Below are positions 45,460 through 54,600 of a DNA stretch of 64,000 nt, piece by piece (the stretch's first letter is position 1; each line of letters starts with the position of its first letter). The position numbers were made by a program, and so were the translations under genes. Source of the DNA: Acidimicrobiales bacterium (GTDB taxonomy: Bacteria; Actinomycetota; Acidimicrobiia; Acidimicrobiales; SZUA-35); NCBI GenBank assembly GCA_020630065.1, contig JAHDCC010000015.1, positions 1 through 64,000 of the forward strand, read 5' to 3'. The notes under the pieces were generated by a model. The model saw nothing but the letters and a program-made list of their open reading frames with translations. It did no database searches and was not told where the DNA came from.

Positions 45460-46044
45460 TTAGTGTCGGGTTTTGGTGTGGTCGGGGCAGTCAACCCGTA
45501 GGTCGGCTGGTTGGAGCTGCTCGTTGAGTAGTTCACAATGGGCTGCCGATGTCTTGTCGGGTGGCCGGTAATGCTGGCATGTTAAGCAGCTTCTGTTGAT
45601 AGTGATGACCCCGTTTTGTTGGAGACGTCCTATTTCTTCGAGGGTCACGCGTAGCGCAGTAGCTTGGTCTTCGTCGGACGAGTCTCGGTTGTCGGTGAGT
45701 AGGGGGGCGAGGTCGGCGGTAATTGTTTCGGCCAGTTTCTGCCCAGAGGTGGTTAGGGCAAGAACCGAGGCGCGGCGGTCGGTTTCGTCGGGGTGTCTTT
45801 CGACGAAACCTTTCTTTATCAGGACACTGAGGGCATCACTGGCGGTGGGTTGGGTGACGTCGATTTCGTTAGCTAGTTCTCCGACTCGTCGGGGTGTTCC
45901 GTCCGCAAGTCGTTCCAGTAGTTGAAGCTGGAGAAGGGATATTTTGTGGTTCGTTGCCACCGCCTGTCTGGCGACGCGCAGCGCTCGACCTAGCCGCTCT
46001 ACAGCGGCAATGAATTTGCGGTCGAGTTCACTGCGAGTCGTCAT
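45460..46044 (-). CDS. MarR family regulator with C-terminal Cys cluster
   Basis: 194 residues. The winged-helix domain has RRVGELANEIDVTQPTASDALSVL and the wing ERHPDETDRRASVLALT. A C-terminal extension (about 148-190) holds SCLTCQHYRPP, HCELL and RVDCPDH, four Cys plus His that could bind a metal or a redox cofactor. It is in line with the lipoprotein gene 49 bases upstream and is probably co-transcribed with it. It may bind the twin palindromes upstream of that gene. Confidence 0.85.
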   Translation of the reverse strand: MTTRSELDRKFIAAVERLGRALRVARQAVATNHKISLLQLQLLERLADGTPRRVGELANEIDVTQPTASDALSVLIKKGFVERHPDETDRRASVLALTTSGQKLAETITADLAPLLTDNRDSSDEDQATALRVTLEEIGRLQQNGVITINRSCLTCQHYRPPDKTSAAHCELLNEQLQPADLRVDCPDHTKTRH

Positions 46045-46093
46045 AGTGTCGGTTTCCTTAGAGCTCGGGTTCGCTCCAGCTGGATTTCAAATG

Positions 46094-46903
46094 TTACTGC
46101 TTTATTGTGCCAGGGAGACTTAGGTCGCCGGAAGCTACATCGAAGACGTTCTCGACACAAAGCAACGGGTCGTGTGGGCTGGTTGAGACTCGCAGCCCGG
46201 CGGTTACGCCATCGAAGTTGAACGAGGTTGTCCCGATCTGAGATGTTGGAATGCGTAGTCGGATTGAATCTTGGTCGAATTCTGGTTTGTAGTCTGGGCT
46301 GTCAATCAGGATTGGAAGTTCGGGCCATGTGTCAGGTAGCGTTGGTGTTTCTCCCTCAGGTATATCTTTGACTGCTAGGTCGCCGCTGCAGTCTTCGCTG
46401 GGTGTCAAGACGACCCAATGTGCATGCCAGTCGGCCCCATCATTATTAGGGTCGTTGTCGCCGTTTTCGTCGTAGAGGGGGGTGTCATCGAAGTCGGGGT
46501 GTGACGTTGCTGCGAGGGCCAGAATGCCTTGGTCGGCTTCGAATCCGACGACTTTTGAGTTGAGCGATGTTGGCCAGACATAGGACCAGACTGGAGCTTG
46601 ATCGAGGTCTCCGACTGCTTCGGGTTTCGACGTGCCTGCTTGTTGTACAACGCTTGAGGTGAATACCACGTTGTTGCCTTCGATCGTGACCTTGGTTGTT
46701 ATGAGATCGAACTGTGGGTCGATTTCTTCTGATTGTGGTGAAGAAATATCGCTGTGGTCGTCGTGTTTGTCTTCTTCTGTGGTCGTAGTTGGTGTCGGGT
46801 TTGGTGTTGTTTCGGTAGTCGTTGAGGCTTCATTGCTGGTGCCGCAAGAGCTAGCCAACAGCGCAGCGAGGCAACTGATTACTAGTAGACGTGTGGTGCT
46901 CAT
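46094..46903 (-). CDS. Lipoprotein of unknown function, MarR operon
   Basis: 269 residues with a signal peptide and lipobox ASSC (Cys20). A Thr/Glu/His-rich linker (EEDKHDDHSD) follows, then a beta-rich domain without known family: SYVWPTSLNSKVVGFE, DWHAHWVVLTPSEDCSGDLAVKDIPEG and a repeat-like LRIPTSQIG. His/Asp richness suggests metal or ion binding, unproven. First gene of a probable operon with the MarR gene. Confidence 0.7.
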   Translation of the reverse strand: MSTTRLLVISCLAALLASSCGTSNEASTTTETTPNPTPTTTTEEDKHDDHSDISSPQSEEIDPQFDLITTKVTIEGNNVVFTSSVVQQAGTSKPEAVGDLDQAPVWSYVWPTSLNSKVVGFEADQGILALAATSHPDFDDTPLYDENGDNDPNNDGADWHAHWVVLTPSEDCSGDLAVKDIPEGETPTLPDTWPELPILIDSPDYKPEFDQDSIRLRIPTSQIGTTSFNFDGVTAGLRVSTSPHDPLLCVENVFDVASGDLSLPGTIKQ

Positions 46904-46943
46904 AGTTTCTCCTTTTGTCGATTCTCCACGCGAGAATCTAATA

Positions 46944-46990
46944 CATAGGAATCCTATGAGGTTTTGTTTCTAATTGCATAGGATTCCTAT
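46944..46990. promoter_or_regulatory. Twin palindromes upstream of the lipoprotein/MarR operon
   Basis: ATAGGA-A-TCCTAT, part of a 15-base palindrome at 46944-46958, and ATAGGA-T-TCCTAT at 46978-46990 share the same half sites, with centres about 33 bases apart, some three helical turns. They lie about 40 and 75 bases before the lipoprotein start, where a MarR dimer pair could bind and repress. Confidence 0.7.
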
Positions 46991-47013
46991 TTAATTTTCT
47001 TAGGAGGTTCTAC

Positions 47014-47286
47014 TCACCTGTTCCCAAATCGCTTCTCCGACCGAGCCTTCGCTTTGCGTCGCTCCACCTCCCGGTCCTTAGGTGTAGCCGTCGTCACCAG
47101 CTGCGAAAGAAGCTTGCCGGTTGCTTCAGCCACCTCAGCGACCGCCGCATCAAACGCAGCTTGATTCGCCTGAGAGGGAACTCGGGAACCACTCACCTTC
47201 CGTACGTACTGCAACGCGGCGGCGCCCACCTCCTCCGAGGTTGCTGGAGGTTCAAAGTTATGAAGGGTCCGAATGTTGCGACACAT
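47014..47286 (-). CDS. DUF2277 domain protein
   Basis: 90 residues beginning MCRNIRTLHNFEPPATSEEV, the diagnostic start of the DUF2277 family, with LQYVRKVSG and a basic end KAKARSEKRFG. Function unknown in the family. Divergent from pyruvate carboxylase. Confidence 0.88.
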   Translation of the reverse strand: MCRNIRTLHNFEPPATSEEVGAAALQYVRKVSGSRVPSQANQAAFDAAVAEVAEATGKLLSQLVTTATPKDREVERRKAKARSEKRFGNR

Positions 47287-47441
47287 GCCATGAACTTTAT
47301 TACTCGAAGGCAGCCGTTTCTACTCCCAAGTCGACCCGACAAGTGACCGCTAAGCGCACAAATGGCCCCGTACAACGGAAAGAACACCTCTTGGCCGGTC
47401 AGCACTAGGGAGTTAGACCTGAAAGCTGCGAGAATTGAGAA

Positions 47442-50400
47442 ATGTCGACACAAATCACAAAATTGTTGGTCGCAAACCGAGGCGAAATCGCCATCAGGGT
47501 CTTTCGAGCCGCCTACGAGGTAGGAATCGAAACCGTCGCCATCTACACCTGGGACGACCGGCATTCTCTCCACCGAATGAAAGCCGACGAATCGTATCAG
47601 ATCGGTGAACCTGGCCACCCACTCCAGCCGTATCTTGACATCGAGGAAATCATCGACGTAGCCCTAAAAGCCGGGGTCGACGCTATACACCCCGGCTACG
47701 GGTTCTTGTCCGAAAATCCAGATCTCGCAGACGCGTGCGAAGAAGCAGGCATCTTATTTGTGGGGCCACCGGCCTCGGTGCTGCGTCTGTGTGGAAACAA
47801 AATGAGCGCCCGTCAATCAGGGCTCGAAGCCGGTGTGCCGGTTCTTGCCCAATCAGCTCCAGTAACAGTCGAAACCGCACTTGAACAAGCCGAACCAATC
47901 GGATTCCCCCTATTCGTAAAAGCAGCATCCGGTGGCGGCGGTCGAGGGCTCCGACGGATCGCCAACCCCGCTGATCTGCCGGCAGCAGTAAAAGCAGCTC
48001 AACGTGAAGGGCAATCAGCGTTTGGTGATCCAACCGTTTTCCTCGAACAGGCAGTAACTAATCCCAGACACATCGAAGTCCAACTGCTCGGTGACGGAGA
48101 AAACATTGTGCACCTGTTCGAACGAGACTGTTCAGTGCAACGCCGCCACCAAAAAGTGGTCGAAATCGCACCCGCCCCAAACCTAGACCCCGAACTTCGA
48201 GACCTTATGTGCGCCACCGCCGTCAAGTTCGGCCAGCACATCAACTACATCAACGCAGGAACCGTCGAATTCCTCGTAGGTGAAGACGGAAACTTTGTTT
48301 TCATCGAAATGAACCCCCGTGTGCAAGTCGAACACACCGTCACCGAGGAAACAACGGACGTCGATATCGTCCGGGCTCAACTGCAACTAGCGCAGGGCAC
48401 AAAACTTGCAGATATGGGGCTGGTGCAAGACGCAATCAAGCAGCACGGATCTGCGTTGCAATGTCGGATTACGACAGAGGACCCCTCCAACGACTTTCGC
48501 CCAGACACTGGACGAATACTGGCATACCGTTCACCGGGTGGCGCAGGCGTGAGGCTCGACTCAGCTGGCGCGTACCAAGGGGCAGAGATCCTCCCATACT
48601 TCGACTCGATGCTAGCCAAGTTGACATGCCGCGGACACGACTTTCAAGGCGCCTTAGCCAGAGCAAAACGAGGCCTAGCCGAGTTCCGGATACGAGGACC
48701 GGTCACCAACATAGGTTTTCTTCAGGCCGTTCTCGCCGACCCTGCATTCGTCGAAGGAGCGGTGACAACCTCATTCATAGACGAACGACCTCACCTGACT
48801 CAAAGTGTCCAAAGCTCAGATCGGGCCACCAGACTATTGCGCTGGATCGGCGAACAGTCGGTTAACAAACCACACGGCGCCGCGCCAACAGCCCTAGACC
48901 CAAGACTGAAAATACCTGCGAACACAAACGAATCTCCACCCGACGGGAGTAAACAACTTCTCGACAGCTTGGGGCCCAAAGCCTTCGCCGCTAAGCTCCG
49001 AAATGAAAAATCGCTACACGTCACCGACACGACCCTAAGAGACGCCCACCAATCTATTCTGGCGACCCGGGTTCGAACCACAGACCTTGAAGCAGGCGCG
49101 TACCAGACAGCAAGACTGACCCCCGAACTCATGAGCCTAGAGTGCTGGGGAGGAGCAACCTACGACGTCGCCCTTCGATTCCTGCACGAAGACCCATGGG
49201 AACGGCTAGAAAAAATCCGTCAAGCTGCGCCCAACATCTGCCTACAAATGCTGCTTCGAGGACGAAACACCGTCGGCTATACCGCATACCCTGACGCCGT
49301 CGCCGAACGATTCGTACGCGAAGCCCACCGATCCGGAATCGATATCTTCCGGGTGTTTGATGCCCTAAATAACATCGAACAAATGATTCCAGCCATAGAC
49401 GCCGCTCTTTCAGTCGGAGCAATGGTCGAAGGAACAATCTGCTACTCGGGCGATGTTAATGACCCGGCAGAAAACCTGTACACGCTCGACTACTACCTTG
49501 GTGTCGCCGAGTCGCTGGTAAACCAGGGAGTCCACGTGCTATGCATCAAAGACATGGCCGGATTATTGAGAGCTCCGGCAGCAACCACGCTAGTTTCGGC
49601 GCTCAGAGAACGCTTCGACCAACCTGTGCATCTGCACACTCACGACACCTCAGGTGGACAACTCGGAACCTACGTGGCGGCCGCCGAAGCTGGGGTAGAC
49701 ATCGTCGACGCCTCAGCCGCACCCCTATCAGGAATGACGGCACAGCCATCTCTGCCTGCAGTTGTCGCCGCCTTTCAATTCTCCTCACGAGACACCAAAA
49801 TCGACTTGGACGGGCTCACATCGATGGAGCCATACTGGAACGCCGTTCGCGAGTTGTACAAACCGTTCGAAGCCGGACTTCGAAGCCCAACCGGAGCGGT
49901 CTATCACCACGAGATACCGGGAGGCCAACTGTCAAACCTCCGTCAACAGGCAATCGCCGTCGGGCTAGCAGATCGTTTCGAAGACGTCGAGAAACTATAC
50001 GCATCCGTTGACCGACTACTAGGTCGAATCATCAAAGTAACCCCAACTTCGAAGGTCGTAGGCGACCTAGCGTTGCAACTAGCAGCCTCGGAGATATCTC
50101 CCGAAACCCTGCTAGAAGACCCCGGAAGTGTCGATCTTCCCGATTCGGTAATCGGTTTCCTTCGAGGTGAACTGGGGCGGCCCGCAGCTGGCTTCCCGGA
50201 ACCATTCCGAACAGCAGCACTCGTTGGAAGACGACCGGGTAATACCGGGCTCGCTCAACTATCGGATGAAGACAACCACGACCTAGAAAACGGGCCAATT
50301 CGTGAGGTGCTCACTCGTTTGCTCTTCCCGAAGCCTTCGGCCGCATTCCGGCAGCATCGGGAAACATATGGTGATCTGTCAGTGCTGCCAACCAAACTAT

Positions 50401-50831
50401 TTTGGTACGGGCTTGAACCCGGCGAAAAAGACACCCGAGTCGTCTTAGAGCCAGGTGTTGAGTTACATATCCGGTTGGAAACGGTCGGCGAACCTAATTC
50501 TCGCGGTGTACGTCGAGTGCAGTTTAGGCTAAACGGTCAGACTCGGGTCATCGATGTTATTGACCTTTCGGTCGAATCGGATGTTGTTCAGGTCGAACGC
50601 GCTGACCCTGAAAACGCCGGCCACGTCGCAGCTCCATTCAACGGAGTAGTGACCCTTCAGGTCGACGTAGGTGACCGTGTCCAAGCCAACCAGCCGGTAG
50701 CCGCCCTCGAAGCGATGAAGATGGAGTCAGTTATCTCGGCTCAAATTCCTGGGATCGTAGAACGAATCGTGTCGCCTAGAGTCGGCTCGGTGGAGCCCGG
50801 TGACCTTATTCTCGTAATCAGACCCGAATAA
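47442..50831 (+). CDS. pyc: Pyruvate carboxylase
   Basis: 1129 residues, the full single-chain form. Domains: biotin carboxylase 1-450 (KLLVANRGEIAIRVFRAAYE, GGGGRGLR ATP loop, EMNPRVQVEHTVTE), HMGL-like carboxyltransferase about 530-800 (VTDTTLRDAHQSILATRVRT, IKDMAGLLRAPAA, HTHDTSGG with metal-binding His), a linking domain, and a biotin carrier with AMKMES, biotinylated Lys1093. It makes oxaloacetate from pyruvate and bicarbonate to refill the citrate cycle. The third-position base use seems to change in the last 500 bases or so. No regulator is beside it. Confidence 0.95.
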   Translation: MSTQITKLLVANRGEIAIRVFRAAYEVGIETVAIYTWDDRHSLHRMKADESYQIGEPGHPLQPYLDIEEIIDVALKAGVDAIHPGYGFLSENPDLADACEEAGILFVGPPASVLRLCGNKMSARQSGLEAGVPVLAQSAPVTVETALEQAEPIGFPLFVKAASGGGGRGLRRIANPADLPAAVKAAQREGQSAFGDPTVFLEQAVTNPRHIEVQLLGDGENIVHLFERDCSVQRRHQKVVEIAPAPNLDPELRDLMCATAVKFGQHINYINAGTVEFLVGEDGNFVFIEMNPRVQVEHTVTEETTDVDIVRAQLQLAQGTKLADMGLVQDAIKQHGSALQCRITTEDPSNDFRPDTGRILAYRSPGGAGVRLDSAGAYQGAEILPYFDSMLAKLTCRGHDFQGALARAKRGLAEFRIRGPVTNIGFLQAVLADPAFVEGAVTTSFIDERPHLTQSVQSSDRATRLLRWIGEQSVNKPHGAAPTALDPRLKIPANTNESPPDGSKQLLDSLGPKAFAAKLRNEKSLHVTDTTLRDAHQSILATRVRTTDLEAGAYQTARLTPELMSLECWGGATYDVALRFLHEDPWERLEKIRQAAPNICLQMLLRGRNTVGYTAYPDAVAERFVREAHRSGIDIFRVFDALNNIEQMIPAIDAALSVGAMVEGTICYSGDVNDPAENLYTLDYYLGVAESLVNQGVHVLCIKDMAGLLRAPAATTLVSALRERFDQPVHLHTHDTSGGQLGTYVAAAEAGVDIVDASAAPLSGMTAQPSLPAVVAAFQFSSRDTKIDLDGLTSMEPYWNAVRELYKPFEAGLRSPTGAVYHHEIPGGQLSNLRQQAIAVGLADRFEDVEKLYASVDRLLGRIIKVTPTSKVVGDLALQLAASEISPETLLEDPGSVDLPDSVIGFLRGELGRPAAGFPEPFRTAALVGRRPGNTGLAQLSDEDNHDLENGPIREVLTRLLFPKPSAAFRQHRETYGDLSVLPTKLFWYGLEPGEKDTRVVLEPGVELHIRLETVGEPNSRGVRRVQFRLNGQTRVIDVIDLSVESDVVQVERADPENAGHVAAPFNGVVTLQVDVGDRVQANQPVAALEAMKMESVISAQIPGIVERIVSPRVGSVEPGDLILVIRPE

Positions 50832-50977
50832 CAGGGCGACTGAAGCGTGTAGAAGTTTGTTCGAATACGCGATACCTGGCTATCGCCGTTTTATGAACGA
50901 TTTTAGTGTCAATTACACGACGGAAATCTTCGTCGGGTCAACACTGTAAAGTCCCGGATATTCCTGTGGGAGCGACC

Positions 50978-51610
50978 ATGGAACTACACCGGACTACTCT
51001 GGAGGTGACTCCGACGGGAACTTCAGTTCGAAGCAAACTCGTGTATCTGGATCCAGCAGTATCTGCCGAGGCGATAACGACTGTAAGAGAGCAGATCCTT
51101 GACCAGGGTGGCGCGGTTGCGGGGGAAGAGTCTGAATTTGGGTTCAACTACGAGATCGATTCCGAAGGGGAGAATCAGCTCAATTCTCTCACCGCCTACG
51201 ACGAAAGCCCAGGTACCCGAGTTGGCGTTTCGTTTCAGGCCCAATTCTCGGGTCCAGAGTCGGGCGACTATGAACGATTTTCATCGTGGGTTTCGGAGCT
51301 TGGTGTTCCGTTACCTGAAGGCGCGGTCTATCAAGGCGGCGGGTTAGGTGAACACATCGTGCCGGAAGGAGCTTCGACGACTGGTTGGGATGGCGAGCAC
51401 CTAGACGCAATTTACCTTTTCCCGAACAAGGACAACGATACTGTTTGGGTGGAGATCCAACAGATCGGGAAAAATACGGGCTTTGTTGTCCCTTCCAGTG
51501 GAGAGAAACGGCTCATAAACGAGGAATACGAGATCAGCTACGAATTCACTGTTAGCGGCCTAGAGGTATCTCTGAACTTCCGGGAAAGTCGAAGGGGTGC
51601 AAGTAGCTAG
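50978..51610 (+). CDS. Protein of unknown function downstream of pyc
   Basis: 210 residues from ATG 50978, with GGAG upstream; the frame opens at 50906. Mainly beta-rich and acidic (YDESPGTRVGVSFQAQFSGPESGDYER, LSSWVSELGVPLPEG). No signal peptide or membrane segment and no known family. Its stop touches the stop of the convergent eccC gene without a spacer. Confidence 0.6.
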   Translation: MELHRTTLEVTPTGTSVRSKLVYLDPAVSAEAITTVREQILDQGGAVAGEESEFGFNYEIDSEGENQLNSLTAYDESPGTRVGVSFQAQFSGPESGDYERFSSWVSELGVPLPEGAVYQGGGLGEHIVPEGASTTGWDGEHLDAIYLFPNKDNDTVWVEIQQIGKNTGFVVPSSGEKRLINEEYEISYEFTVSGLEVSLNFRESRRGASS

Positions 51611-54600
51611 CTACTCTCCGGCAAAGGCGTCAAAAAATTGGACGTATGTTGTCATACGGTCAGCGACCACGGCACCTCGGCCGGGTGGCATCGGTAGCCC
51701 AGGTCGCCAGTTCGGGGCGGCGCTAGTCATCTCCTGAATATTGCGAGGATCAGACGGGCGAAGCATCACGAACGTTCGAGCCTTTTTCATATCAGCGATT
51801 AGAGGGTTGGACGAATAGCCGCGGAAACTAGTGATCGAGGCAACCCAACGCACTTTTTTGATTACGCCTTCAATGGCTTTGTCCACGCTTCGGCCCTCGA
51901 ACATGTCAACGTCATCGAAAATTAGCATCGGCGCCGATTTCCGATCTCCAGCTGCGACCTCGGCTGCCAGCTCTTCCAGCAGCTCGGCGATGCCGTCGTC
52001 TGCCCCGAAAGACGACTTCTCAAAGCAATCTAACTTTGCCAATGGTGAACTATCCGGCCCAACTGCCCAAACAGAACCTCCACCACTTGCCACCTGTTTC
52101 GCTATTGCGGCCAAGGTGGTGGAACGACCTGAGCGTGGATCACCGAAGATAGTGACGTTATTGTAAGTCAGGTCCAGCACATAGTCTGCGTTGGTCATAT
52201 CTTCCATACCGACGATCGGCTTTGATTCGGAGGCCCCATGATTGGGTACAGGTAGTTGTGCGCCTAAAGCCTGGGTGGCTACTCGAGAGTCGACTGTACC
52301 AACCAGCCCTTCGGCGAAACCGACCATAGGAGGGTTCTCATTTGCTGAAGGATCTTGGTCGGCATTGGTTTCGTTGGCGAGCACGGCAGCTTGGAAAATG
52401 TTTGGTGAGTTGAGAAACCCTTGCCCTGGGCTAAGTTCAAGATCTTGAACATCTGCTGGTTTGATACCGACTTCGACGTAGGTACTCGGATCGGTTTGGC
52501 GTAGAAACAATCGATTCGAGATAGCGGACATCACATTGCTTCGAATGCCGTTTCGGCGAGCGGTAGCGATAACAGAGTGAATGCCGACCTGTCGGCCTTC
52601 GACAATGATGTTATTGATTTTCTCGGTCCACCCGTTGAATAAACGAGCAGTCGGTCCAGTTTCTAACGCTTGCAGCAGGTTTTCGTAGCTATCGATCAAA
52701 AACAATATTCGAGAGAAAGTAGGTTTCGCTTCAGCGCGTTCAGCAGCCTGTGAGAGAAGTGAACGTCGACGCTCTAGCTCGTTTTCTAACGTGGCCACGA
52801 TTCTGGTGACCGTCTCGAAGTTATCGCTAAGTCCGATTCCCCCGCACTGAGGTAGACGATTCAATGTCGCTAACTCTCGCGAAGCGAAATCGAGACCGAA
52901 AATAGTCAGATTGCCTCCGCCTTTTGAGTGATCGTCGGCGGCGGCCGAAGCAGCGACCGTTTGAAGGAATGTTGTTTTGCCGGAACCGCCGGTGCCGAAG
53001 ACGGTCAAACCGCCACTAGCTTCGAGGTTTAGTACCGCCGGATACTGATCTTGAGTCTCGGGGCTATCGATCATACCGATAACCACGTCGCGGCCGGGTT
53101 CCCTGTCTGTCTGTAGCCGTTTGTCGTCTAATAGTCCGAGGAGGGGGATCAGTTTCGGCAGTTCGTCTTTCCAAGGAGTACGGCCTCGCTCGTATCCGAG
53201 CCGTCTCGATGCTTCTGCTACCGCTTCGAGAACGCTACCGACGTGGGTTACTTCGTCTTGCTCGGCGGGTTCGGAGTGTTCCTGCGCCGGTTCGGGTTCA
53301 CCCGATTGAACAGAAACTGTAGGGACGTTGAGCGTGGTGAAACTGCTAACGGTTACGGGTGCTGGCCCAGTTGCGCGTGCTTTGGGTGCCCCCGACCAGG
53401 CTGACTGGAACGCAATAAGTTCGCCCGGTCCGACTCGAGCAAACCCTCTACCTTTTAAGGGTCCGGGTATGTTTGCTGCATCATTTGTGCCGATAACGGC
53501 CTGAGATTCTGAACTATCTAACATGCGAAGCGAGATACGTAGGTTCGTATTGGCTTTAATGTTTTCGTTGATCGCACCGGAAGGCCGCTGGGTCGCGAGA
53601 ATCAGATGGATGCCGAGGCTACGTCCCCGTTGAGCGATGTCAACCATGCCAGCGATGAAATCGGGTATCTCTTTGACAAGAGTGGCGAATTCGTCGATGA
53701 CAATCACAAGGGATGGCGGAGCCTCCTCCGGATACTTTTCGATCATCTCTGCGATGTCTTTGGCTTTGCCTTTCATGAGGTCCATGCGTCGGTCGAGCTC
53801 AGCCCCAAGAGATGTTAAGGCTCGTAGCGAAAGTAGACCATCGAGGTTGGTTACATAGCCGACCGTGTGCGGAACGTCTTTGAAAAGGTCAGATGAGGCG
53901 CCGCCTTTGTAGTCGATAAAAAGAAAGTTGATTTTGCTTGGCGGATTGTGGGAGATCATGCCAGCGACTAGAGACATCAGAAGTTCACTTTTACCGGCTC
54001 CCGATGTGCCGCCGATCAGTGCGTGCGGGCCTTGTTCAACCAGGTCGAGAGTCATCTGCCCGGTTTCGGTCATGCCGACAGGCCCCTGGAGCGAGTACCC
54101 ACGGTCTGTGTTCCACTGATCGACAACCCATTCAGGGGTGACGTCATCAACTCCGAACGACGTAAAAAGTGGGACGATCTTGGGGATAGCGGTGGCTGCA
54201 TTGGCCGAAGAAGCGTCACGTAGAGGCGCAAGGGAGCGGCCGATTTGTGATGCTGTGGCCGGTTCAAGCTGTTCGAGATGGAGGGGTTGGTCTGCTCTAG
54301 CCGGGTCGGTGAACGCGACAACAGACATCTGTCCGGTAACTAACGGTTGGCAGGTGACGCTTGCTTGGGCTTGACGAGGAACCCGGTCCGCACTGTCGGT
54401 CATCCAAACGACCGTTATTCCCGCTTGGGGGCAAACGTCTAAGAGGCGAGACAGCACGGCTGGGTCGGGGTCGGATGATTTGTCTAGAAAGAACAGCAGC
54501 CAGGGGAAGAGGGCAGATCGGTCTTGTCTGTTCGCTTGTAGTCGAGCGGCCGCAACGGCGGAAAGGTCCCGCATCAGCGCATCGGTTTCGGCTTTGGACG

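Noticed and set aside
47014-48033. Several frames opposite the 5' part of pyc and overlapping DUF2277
   Set aside because: Shadow frames; pyc and DUF2277 both match known families end to end.
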